64,000 nt of DNA from NCBI GenBank assembly GCA_003864495.1, contig ML133373.1:744001-808000 (forward strand). Direction: 5' to 3'. This document shows, one piece after another, positions 50,550 to 62,100 of this stretch. Positions within the stretch are counted from its first letter, which is position 1. Each line of letters starts with the position of its first letter. The DNA is from Nemopilema nomurai. Taxonomy: Eukaryota > Cnidaria > Scyphozoa > Rhizostomeae > Rhizostomatidae. Made by a program: the position numbers and the translations under genes. The notes under the pieces are model-generated. The model was not told the origin of the DNA. It searched no databases and saw only the letters and a program-made list of their open reading frames with translations.

Positions 50550-52730
50550 ATGAGCGAGTGTGTCAAAGTCATCGTGAGATGTCGACCTCTCAATGATGTC
50601 GAGGTGGAGACCAACACGGAGCTGGTTTTATCCGTTGATCGAGTGCAGCGCACGTGCATTCTGCGGAAACCCGGGGACAAGATCAGCAGCCCGCGGAAAG
50701 TCTTCACGTTCGACGGCGTGTTTGACGCAGACTCGACAAACGAGGAAATTTACGCGGATTTTGTTGGGCCGCTAGTGGAAAGCGTGTTGGAGGGTTACAA
50801 CGGATGCGTGTTCGCGTACGGACAAACGTCGTGCGGTAAAACATTCTCGATGCAGGGGATACAATCGCTCAATATGCAGCGCGGGATTATCAACAGGGCG
50901 ATCGATCAAATCTTTGAGAGCATCCAAGTCACAGATGTAACATACTACACAATAAGAGCGTCATACTTGGAAATATATAACGAAGAGATTCGTGATCTTC
51001 TCAACAAGGGCAACAGATATAAACTAGACATAAAGGAGCACCCCGAAAAGGGGGTCTACGTGCGCGGGCTGTCGTCGGTTGAGGTGACCACTGTGGAGGA
51101 GATGGAAGAAGTTGTCGAGTACGGTGGATGGAACCGAGCCCTGGGAGCGACGGCTTTGAACCCAGACTCCTCGCGGTCGCACTGCATCTTCGTAATCGAC
51201 TTCGAACTGTGCTTCACGAGTGAAGGCGACAATAAAGAGCATTTTCGCTCCGGAAGACTGAACCTTGTCGATCTTGCAGGGAGCGAACGACAGCGGAAGG
51301 CGAAACTCGGCGAGGAGCGGCTCAAGGAGGCAACGAAAATCAACCTTTCACTGTCCGCCCTAGGGAACGTCATTTCGGCATTGGTGAGCGAAAAGTGCAA
51401 GCACATACCATACAGGGCTTCGAAGCTCACGCGACTGCTGCAAGATTCGCTTGGCGGCAATTCCCGAACTCTGATGATAGCCTGTCTGAGCCCAGGCGAG
51501 AATAACTACCACGAGACGTTGAGTACGCTGAGGTACGCCAACCGGGCGAAGAACATCAAGAACCGGCCGAGAATTAACGAGGACCCGAAAGACGCGCTCA
51601 TTCGCCAGTACCAGAAGGAGATCAAGATGCTGCGACAAATGCTGGTGAGCCAGTTGAAAATATCCGACGCTCATAACATACCGATGCTTCCGCCGCTGCC
51701 GACCAGTGCGAGCAGCGACCTGGAGGAGCTTAGCCTCGTAAAACCGCCGTTTCGGTCGGCAGTCGTAATTTCGAAACAGGCGCGAATGGAGTACGAACAA
51801 AAGATAAGCGAACTGCAGCATCGGTTTGATTACGAGCACGTTAATAACGAGCGGCTGCAGACGACACTGCATAACCTGAAGACCGAGTTCGACAATTATC
51901 GGCTGCGCTCCGAATATTCGCTGCAGCGACTGCAGGTGGAGAACAAGGCACGGCTGGAAGCGATGGGAGGCCGCCACGTGAGTACCGACAAATCGGACAG
52001 TTCTTCGTCGAGCGAGGAGTTCCCCGTTTCGTCGACAAGCGGCGGGTCGTGCAGCTCTTGCGAGGAGTTCTTTTGGTCTGACAAAAGCTTCGATCGCTCC
52101 ATCCTCCAGTCTGAGGCCAACAGCCAAGAAAACGACGGAAATTCTCATCTCTGGTCGTCAAGTCTGCTTCGGTGTTATTGCAGTTCGCCAAAGCGGTTTC
52201 TCAAGAATATACGGGGCGGTTCCCTAGAAAGCGTGGAGAGTGAAGGCGGCTCCGAGAGCACCGAAAATCAGGGGGACAGAGCAGAAAAGGATGCGAATTC
52301 ACCGGAGCCCAAAGACTCGCTTTTAGGCCAGGATCAAGATGTTTATGAGAAGAAAGAATTCGAGCTTGGCAGTCGCGAAATGGGAGACGGGAACTCTGAC
52401 ACCACACCCATGACCCCCGAGGGCGGGAAAGGATGCGTCGTGACGAAGGAGCCTCAGAGCACCCTCGAGAAAAATGGGAACGAGGCTGTCGATTGCAATA
52501 AGGTATGTATTTACAAAGGTATTTACAATGCTGACCTCGGTAGGCCAGGGTTCAATTACACCAATGACTTGTGTCCGGTTATGTCGCTAATTTGAGTAAT
52601 ATTTTGTGCCCTAGTTTCATTTAAGCGAGGCTCTTGAAAGAGAGGCGACTTTGTGTTTCAGTTGGAGGCAGGGAATAAATGTGAAATGAGGATCTTGATT
52701 AAGGAAACAGCAACAACAACACTTGGCTAA
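50550..52730 (+). CDS. KIF17/OSM-3-like kinesin motor protein
   Basis: One long exon, 50550-52502, holds the whole motor and tail. AAG|GTATGT at 52503 looks like a donor, and a following exon 52662-52730 (after TGTTTCAG) adds 22 residues and a stop, giving 673 aa. Unspliced, the frame runs to 52595 (681 aa). Motor residues 1-335: P-loop GQTSCGKT (91-98), switch I NPDSSRSH (204-211), switch II DLAGSE (241-246), microtubule-binding HIPYRASKLTRLLQDSLGG (285-303). The neck RINEDPKDALIRQYQKEIK (341-359) is diagnostic of the kinesin-2 homodimer KIF17/OSM-3 group, a plus-end motor of cilia and dendrites. Coiled coil spans about 415-475 and a serine- and acid-rich tail follows. TTTATTTCTAG just upstream suggests a 5' UTR exon. 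An intronless, GC-rich motor beside intron-dense neighbours suggests a retrocopy. It is shorter than typical KIF17 (about 1000 aa). Confidence 0.88.
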
Positions 52731-55700
52731 CCTTGATCGAAGGCTTTAGATGCCCAGGAGTTTACCTGCAACAAACTATTCATCAACTGGAAAAATAGCA
52801 ATATTGAAACAATATGAACTCAATAACTAGTAAAGCTATTTTCATAGAAAAAGTGCTCTGGAAACCATTGAAATCGGGTGTGAATCCAAAATAAGTTTGT
52901 GATGTTATTCATTATTAGAGACATGACGCAAAAACTTTCAACCTAGGTGAATGCAAAGGTGTCCTGGCTTCAGATGTGTGCGTCTTGTTTTGGTGAAAAT
53001 TACGGAGAAAGAGAAGACAAGTCTTCGCAAACGGCCATAACAGACGCGTGGAGAGATCAACGTGGCCACGTGACAGTGAAGTAGAGAGTTGTTTTTCTCT
53101 TAGGACGACGAGGTGGAAACATGCCCACATGATATTTGGAACTATGGAAACAGAATATGCACAGCAATTAGCAACATTTCATACTTAGTAGCCGAGATTT
53201 CTATATGCCTAATTAGTTCTTTAGTATGACGTAATTTTAGTATTAACGATGACTTAGTGTGTGATTTAATTAACGTATTAACGAAGATGTTATGATTATT
53301 ACATAGCTCGAATGATAGCTTACTTCTTAATTCAGACAAGATATTACAGTTAATGGAAAATTGGCGTTTCTTTATTCTTAAATTAATTAACCATTTATGC
53401 ATTTTTATCGCTTACATATACTCTGACATGATCTAGTAGGTTGTGTTTATCCATTCTTAATCATTTACTTATTACCTTACATTGCTAAACAGTTCATATA
53501 CTTCTCCTGACAGACATTAAAAGCTATGGATAAACTAGTTTATTTCGTTAGTGAAATCGCTACTTTTATGACACAGATAACAAGATAGAAATGGAATAAA
53601 CAGTCGTTGTTGTTGTTGAATGCCCTTGAAATCCCTTCAGCATAAGTCATTGTTGCTTGACATGGACTAGCCATCGTTCGTGTTAAGAACTACAATCTCT
53701 AAACATATGGCATGGGATTCCCCCTTGAACGTATCAGGTTGTCCTATCAACAAAACCCTTGGTTCCCCTGTTTATAATGTATAACTGAGATGAGCAATCA
53801 AAGCTAAAGACTATCATGGTGAGAATAATACCAACTTAATCGCAAGCGATAAACCAAGCGATAATTTATGAACATTCGCAAGTCAGGATAATCTGGATTT
53901 GGATGGATGGTGAAAACGAGGAATCGTATGCTGGATCAAGATTAGATTAATCAAACATTAGGACTATTAATATATATAACATCAATCAGTATTTTGGTAA
54001 ATGAAGTTTACTTTGCAAATGGCTGATCTTGAAGCACAATCATTTGAATAGATTAGAAAAAGTTACGCAGAGAAACAAAATGATGTATTTAATAAGATCG
54101 AGTAATTAAACAGAGTAATAAAGATTGATTTGCCTTAACTGAGCATGTAAACTAGCAAAGCGAGCCTCAACTTAGCTGTATTGGATTAAATCATTTCTCT
54201 AAGATGTTTCATGAATTGAAAACCTTTCATGTACATAGATTGTGTGGTAATTGACGGACTGGTAATTGAAAATTAGTCAATATAAAATGTAATTAGCTTT
54301 CTGTTTTGTTAATCATAAATTCAATCTTCTTGCAGATAGGAAGATGAAATGCAGCTTGTGATCAGTATTATTTTTTAAAATCTGCCATTTACACTATTGG
54401 GTTGTATTATTGTCTGATAACCTTGAATGGAAGCAAGCTAGAGCACCATGACTCGGACACTAGGAACGAAACAAAAATCGAAAGCTAAGGGAAGACTATT
54501 GCTTCAAGAACAAACCCTTTAAAAGAAACAATTAATCTGATCTTTGGACCTAATTAGTTTCAAGGTTTGGAAAACAGTCCACATTGGTGCTCTAAACAAT
54601 TGCGCAATTTAAAAACCATCGTCTCCTTCGATAACGCCTTGTCCAGGGCCAATGTACGCGAAAAACAAAATTGCCACTAAGTTTGAACAAGAAATTAAAA
54701 CTCCAATATGTTTTGGTAGTCCTGTTCCATGCAACTCTGAAGTTTGAAGTGTGCAGAAGAATTGAAATAAGAAGACACTGTTGAGATAAACTTCCTTTTT
54801 GAATGGAGAACATGTTATTTGTGAAAATAACAACTTCGACGTTTATTACATCCAATCACAAAAGGATGCCATCACCTTAAAAATGGCGCATATTGCCAGC
54901 TTCTTCGCCGAAATGCTACCGTCTTCAACGATTCTAACTACTCCAATTTCCTCAACAAAAGATTCCAAAACCAAATTGAATAAGTCTAAAAGCCCGAAAC
55001 CAAGGCCTTAGTAGCTCCTTCAGCTTATAAATGCTTTCGTTCAGCAATGTTGTATTTTTGTTTAGAAATTCCTCCCACTTCTGTTTGTCACGACAAATTG
55101 TTACAATTTCCAGCCTGTGTTACGACCAGTTCTTTCAATCTCAAGCCTGTGTTACGACCAGTTCTTTCAATCTCAAGCCTGTGTTACGACCAGTTCTTTC
55201 AATCTCAAGCCTGTGTTACGACCAGTTCTTTCGATCTCAAGCCTGTATTACGACAAATTGTCACGATTTCCAGCCTGTGTTACGACATCTGTACCTCAAT
55301 GTGTGTTCAACCAGAGCAACTAAAGCCTTGTTTCACCGAGGGCATCGCCAATAAGATAATTAATTAAAAAACAATAGGCGCATTAAAATAAATTTCCGAC
55401 ACAATATTAAAGTTGGCGTGTAGAATATTAACAAAAAACTGCATACAACCAAATGAATTTATAAAAAATTCAATCAAAATTATTTCCATTTAATAAATAT
55501 CCATTTAATAAGATATTGAACACAAAAATAACCATATACACATATTTACAAATCACTAATTAGTCAAAACTCGTTCGTATTCAACTTTGATTAGTTCTGT
55601 TAAATTCCAATTCTTTTTAATTCCAATTTCTCGACAGCTTTCTTGTCAACGCCTTACAGAAAAGCGTTTCTGAATACGCACAGATGAAAAGAGGTGTAGA

Positions 55701-56111
55701 GCCAGCTCGATCAATAGTGGATTGCGTTGCGATTTAGTGAGACTCGTTCAGCTTTGAGTGATCATCTTTCATTGCCAAGATGGGCGGAAACCAGTGCCTT
55801 AAACGCGTTGAAAATGCCCATGACAGTTGCCAATCAAGTGGCAACGACTTCTTGTTCCTATCCATTTGCCTCGAAATCGCGCTCACTCGCCCCATGCCTC
55901 ATTTAACTTTCTGCCTCCCTCTTTTCTTCTTGTTATTGGTGATAATAAATTCTTGTCGCCCAGTCAGGCGGAGGAGCTTTCTGTGGCACTTGCTCTGCGA
56001 AGGAGCATCCCATCACTGAATCCTTTTCCAATATTGTATAAAATTTGTTATCTTGACTGAGCTAGTTATATATCCGGCGCTAATTTTTTCAATTACACGT
56101 CGGTAAATTCC
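52731..56111. other. Convergent intergenic region
   Basis: The kinesin ends rightward and the PLCL-type gene ends leftward at 56112. AATAAA motifs at 52673 and 53592 could serve the kinesin. The interval is AT-rich and contains the 32-bp array at 55114-55288. No further gene is recognised. Confidence 0.5.
55114..55288. repeat. 32-bp tandem repeat, about 5.5 copies
   Basis: Units start at 55114, 55146, 55178, 55210 and 55242, with a partial at 55274. Each begins CCTGTGTTACGACCAGTTCT and continues TTCAATCTCAAG. The fifth unit is diverged (CCTGTATTACGACAAATTGT), and its tail also appears before the array at about 55090-55113. The units lack stops in all three forward frames, which makes long spurious open frames. 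Confidence 0.9.
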
Positions 56112-59100
56112 TTACAAATTATAAGAGTATGATTTGATCAAACCTGCGGTCATTGCAGCCTCGTGAATCTGAAAAGGGAGGAGATGCTTTTAGAAAGAAA
56201 GCAGATATGATAAAGGGAAGTAGGGATAGTTGAGAAACGTGGACTATAGCAAGGAACGCTGTGGTGGTAGGGTAGGGGTGACAGGGGTAGGGATGGAGAG
56301 AAAGGGTGGTGTTGGGAAAACGGTGAAGGATTAGGGGGGGGGGGGATAAAACAGACTCAGGGTGCTACAGAAAAACAGCAGTTGATGATAGGTGGGGGAG
56401 GATGCAAACAGTTCTGAGATTCACCCTGTCAACTTAATAACCCCCACCCTCTCCAAAGAGAAGTAGCTTTTCACCAATCTGCAAACTAACTTCTACGCTA
56501 CAGTGGGTATCAACCAAGACTGACCTGCTTAAGATATTCCTGGCACTGCACGGACGTTGACTTGAGAAGATCAGCCTGCCCTTTCATGACTCTGATATTC
56601 CATGAAAAGTTATCCATTACCTTTTGGAAGAACAAAAATAAAGAGGAATGGAACAAGAGATGAACCCAACGGCCTACTTGTGTTGCCGATTTAAGTCTCC
56701 AATCTGTTCCCACTTTTCTTATCAGAGAAAAAGTTTAGCTTAAAAATCTTGATAATATTGAAATCGGTATTGTTTTGGAAAATTAGCGTAACGGTGGATA
56801 CTTGAAATTGCAAACCTTCGCGGCTCTAGCTTCCTTCAATTTGTCTCTTACACAAATGCTTGGCAGAATTTCCTGCAAAAAAGGGAACAAATTCCAAGAA
56901 AAACTAGCGGGTATTCGAATAATACAGCTCTGATTCCCTTCTCTGCGTCATTGGTGTGGCTTTAGATTAATTTAGAGAGACGTACATACAAATAGAGAGC
57001 GGTTTGGGGGGGAGGGTGGTTGGTTGGTTTGCGTACGGCCGGGGCGGGTGGTTTAGGGTAGAGAGCGTTTGGGGGGGGGGGTTGGTTGGTTTGCGTACGG
57101 CCGGGGTGGGTGGTTTAGGGTTCTAGTTACAAGGAGTTAAATCTAACGATCACTCTTGACTGGTATTTTTAAATAAAAGGCACAAATATAAATATACGCA
57201 CATTTCATAGTAAATTTATTATTCAATTACTGTTTAATTATTAAATTTTAATTTCACTGAAATGTCAAACTGTCTGTGCTATCAAAACAAACAGAGGGGG
57301 TTGGCGATTTAAGGTTCATTAAAACGATGAAGAAAAAGCCACAAATGAAATAAATTGGGTGAAGTAAATGATGAAGCACTACTAGGCGAGGGAAAGAGAC
57401 CTCGGTAGGGAACAAACTGCAAATATTTCGAACAGAAATCAGGACAACTTACATGCCACTCGAGGGCACTTCTTCTCGCGTGCGTCAATTTTTGAAAAAC
57501 ATTAGTTGAATTTTCAATTAGAATCCTACTTTCTTCCACAAGCTGAAATACAAAAATATGCCAATCAATACATTGCGACCAGACCACTAGCCATTTGCCA
57601 GTAGAATAAACACAAAATAATGATGGCGACTGAATAAACAAATTCATCAAAGAGCTCGTGTTAACTGACAATCATTCAATTGGCACGCACCATGCTCCCT
57701 GCACCCGGGATATTTCATCAAAGAATGATAAATCATTATTCAACTTCTTTCTTTTTGTGGGACAAGGAAAGGATCTCTCTCACTAACCTAACTTATTTGA
57801 TCTTCAAGTTGCTGCCAACTCGAGGCAATATTAAGGCTGGGAGCTTCTTCATTTGGATTCAAACATTACACTGGTCCAGAAAATTGGCCCATCAAAAATT
57901 AAATTATGATATATTTTTATCGGTGTAAATACTGTTATCCCAAGTACCTGGCTTTTATAGAAAGCAAATACAATCTATGTTTAGACATTGGAAAGAGATC
58001 TTAATGAAGAGGTGCCACCTCGAGAAAAGAAATGAAATCGAGGCGAAGGCTAAATAATGACTTCTGATCAGTACCTGATCGTATGCATCCACTGCGCGTT
58101 GAATATTGAGCGGGAGATCCCCCTCGACTTCAAAACGAGGATACTACAAAAGTGGAATGACGTCACATTAATGATGTCATAAAATAATGATGAAATCCAG
58201 ATGTCATATCAACGATGCCATAAAAATGGAGTGGGATCTGGTTAAACATGCTGTTGTCAACTAAAACTGGTGCATTTGTAAAGACTGCCTGTGTACATTA
58301 AAAACAATGTTGAGAATCTATAGAGTGTTGGAAAAAGCCCTGCCTCGACTTTGAAACGAGAATAATGCAAAATTGGGATGGCATAACTATATAGTTGGCT
58401 CTGTTAGCTGCTGTCACTTTGCAGTGGGTTGCCTGGGCAGACCATATCAGGGCTTAACATTGACTGTCCTTCCACGAAAAAGATTGTTGTAGATCTCGTG
58501 ATTGCTAGATGCCAGGGGGTCACAAGCTCATGCACTCGATTGTGACATAACTTGTGAAGCATATGAAATTTGTTTCAAAAAGTCAACTGAGTACCCCGTC
58601 ACAGCAACCAAACTTTTCTTTGACAAAAGACAAATCATTAGAACCCTGCTGCCTCTACAATGTTTTCAACCTTTAAAAGTTTCCCCTCTAAGCATGGTCC
58701 GATCTCTTTTTCGTAGCCTCATCTAACTTTGAGTTTAACAGCTTTGCCAGAAATAGAGTGCCTACAAACCTCTTGATTGACAACCATGGAAAGGCTACCA
58801 TCGTCCACATCGAGCGCCCGTTTCGACAACAGCCGAATGCACTGCTTCAAGTTGGAGCGCGAAGAAAGGCCGCAGCAGTCCTAGAGGAGGAAACAGAGCG
58901 CGGTGAGGGGTGTACGCTTCGAAAAGAGGCAGCAAATGGACAAAACAACTATACATCCAAATTTGAGAGGCAGCAAATGGACAAAACAAACCATACATAA
59001 GAGGCTTCGATTGAAAATCAGCCAGCAAATGGACAAAACAAACCATATATGTGAGGCCTAATTTGAAAAAGAGGCAGCAAATGGACAAAACAAACCATAT

Positions 59101-62100
59101 ATGAGAGGCCTAGTTTGAAAAAGAGGCAGCAAATGGACAAAACAAACCATACATAAGAGGCTTCGATTGTAAAAATATGCCAGCAAATGGACAAAGCAAA
59201 CCATATATGAGAGGCTTCGATTGAAAATAAGCCAGCAAATGGACAAAGCAAACCATACATGAGAGGCTTCGATTGAAAAAGAAGAAGTTGAAGATTGTAA
59301 CGTAATAGTTGGCTGAAAAACTGGGTTTAGAGAAACCCAAACATAGAAGCATGTAACGTAAGCAGGCTACACTGTTTGCTCAAATTCTTGTCGAAATGAT
59401 TCAATTAAGTTGAGTCCTTGTGGCTTTCATTCACCTTGAAAATGTTCAAACTCGTCTGGAAATTTTCCCGAAGTACAGCAGCTTCGCGAAGTGGTTGAAT
59501 CGAAAACTAAAACCAAAATAACAAGATTTCACGCATTAAGAGAACTGTTTTGATGAAACTAATTGTAAAAGGAGATGATTTGTACATCTTAAATAACCGG
59601 AATGTCAAAATCTCCCAAAAATGCTCATTAAAAGACGGAATCTTGTGAAAAATAAAAAAAACGCAAGCTAATAAGCTTTTGCAAACTGGCCTAAAAGATC
59701 AGAAGGCGCCTATTGTTCCGCGATGCAGTGGAACTGAAAAAAGAGGAAAGGGCAGAGCACATGGTGATTGGTTCTAACCTTGAACGTGTCATCTATGGCC
59801 TTGATTCCAACTGACTTGAGGCTAGTAAACTGAAAGGTAAATTATACTGAGTTAGAGGGCAATGGAGGGAGTAGGAAGTATAACGAAAAGAACAAGTGCA
59901 AAGAGAACGGACTGACAATATGACGATATAATGCAGGGCTTGAAAAACATTTCAAAGTCGGTGCAAAATTACACACAAGTGGACAAATTAGAAGAACAAC
60001 GTGAAGAAAAAGGGTATAGTTGGAAAAGATAAGGAAAAAATAGAACCTCTTTGTTTTTACGTAGAGATTTTACGAACGGGAACCGCTGGATTTTCAGAGT
60101 TGGCTAGGATAAAATATTGTAAATGATTAGTTGAAATGAGGACAAAAACAAATACATTATGGTTGAAGATCAATTTAAATGCTAGTCTTACAACGAAGGC
60201 TTCAGGGGGCATCAGTCCTTTAGTTTAACAATCTGTTCTATATGAAAAATGGTTTTTGAAGCAGCAAGCTGGAGTTCGGTTACGACAAAGAGTGGTTCAA
60301 TACAATTGGGCAACACCCGTATGGAAAGAATTTTCTCTCTATCAGCCTTTGCTGCATGATTATGTATAGTTTATATGTACAGTACTGCTTTACTTTAGTA
60401 CCACATTGGAATCTACCAAATACTCACTATATCGTACGACTTGGTGATGAGAACATTGACGAAAAGAGAGGCAGGAGACAGGCAATCCCCATTGCTTGAC
60501 AGCAGCTTCACCATTCGATACCCTTCAAGAAAAACGAGGATAAATTAAAGAACGACTTTGGTACGATAGCCTAGTTGAAAGTTAGTACGAAGTGACATTC
60601 TCAATACACAAGATAACTGCTAAGGCTTTAGGCGTGTCGAGGGGCTTACCCCTTTCTACTCCTGAAGAGGCTGGACTACTGCAAATAAACGTCTACAATA
60701 CACAAGATCATCGCTAGAGGCGTTAGGGTTACTTAGGGGGCATGCCCCTTTCTACACCTTAAGAGGTAGAACTTCCTCGTATCTACTCACACGTGTTCAA
60801 ATAGTTTGGTTTATTTTTTGGTAAAGATATTCTCGCGCTATTTTAGCAAATCAAAACAGCACAAAACTTCGCATTTTAAAGATCGAAGTGTCCTAGATGT
60901 TGGTTTGGATACTTTGTGCGCCATTTGCAAGATCAACAGGGGAGGGCAGTACTCTTTGTGGGCACAAATGCAGCTGCGAATCTATCTACAGCGTGGATGA
61001 ATCAATTCACTAATTTTAAAGAACGACGCGATTCAGAGGACAGCGTGCAGAAAGTTCTTTTGAGAAAGCAGTAAACACCAGCAGCCCGCATGTCGCCATT
61101 GCTTCCAAACATCGATATGGGCAATGTTATCATCGTCAAAGTGTCTGACCACAGGTTTCAGATACTCACGCGATATTAATTACAGATACTCAAAACATTA
61201 GCCTGATTAGAATTGGTAGACTTAATTACGGCACGTGCAAGAAAGTATCTAGCCTTAATCAGCGTTGATTGCTGTTGTACGATAAAAGATTGCTTAGAGA
61301 ACAGAAAAAATGAGTAGATTTGTCTGAAGGTCGGATGGGCAGATAATGAACAAAAGACGAAATGAGGATATGCAAAATAAACAATCCGTCGATTAGGGAA
61401 TATGGAAGTTTTGCTCTGAACGCAAATCCTGGTTAGAATGGGTATTTTCTTAATTAAGGAACTAGTCTTAGGCATCTGAGCATTATCGTCTCGTCTTTAC
61501 GAGCCCATGCACTTTGGTCAGCTTGCAAAGCAATTGCTTATGGCTTTGACGATACGCGACTGATCTTCATTTTCTGGTCATTTGTAAATTCAAATATACA
61601 TGGGAAAAATGAAAGCTGCCACGAAGCTGTGATTGCAAAGGCGGGTCGAAGACAGGCCGCACAGACAGATCAAGGCTCGAGAAAACGCCCTAAAAGGTGA
61701 ACGCGACACAGTACTGTGCAAGGGGCCTGGGCTCAACTGCGTCATAATCACAGTCATGACGCTTTAAAGACAGAATAATAAATTGATTCCATTACTCCAT
61801 TAGGCGCAAGTCTAAGGAGTCGGGATATTTTCTTTTGTGAAGCATTTATGATTTTGCAGATTTGAATTGCAATTTTTCGGTGACATCAGTGAAAGATCCA
61901 ACAGACTTTAAAATGAAGTCAAACTCTCAAGTATTCTTCCTTCCATTTAACATTAAAAGTTGTGTACGACCAAACTGAACAATCAAATTTACTTGGAAAA
62001 ATGTAATTGCATCAACATTTGGAAAGAATATGGAAATACGAAGTCCACCAGTATCAAAAGTATTTTGAGAAAAAGGACCAGAAGCATGAAAGACGAAACA

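Noticed and set aside
51360..52148. Long antisense open frame (262 codons) opposite the kinesin
   Set aside because: It mirrors the GC-rich codon pattern of the sense kinesin frame and has no recognisable domain.
55114..55288. CRISPR-like array of 32-bp units
   Set aside because: The units are directly adjacent with no spacers, and the host is an animal. It is a plain tandem repeat.
58795..59352. Antisense frames with repeated YMVCFVHLL peptides
   Set aside because: They are translations of the minisatellite in a PLCL-type intron.
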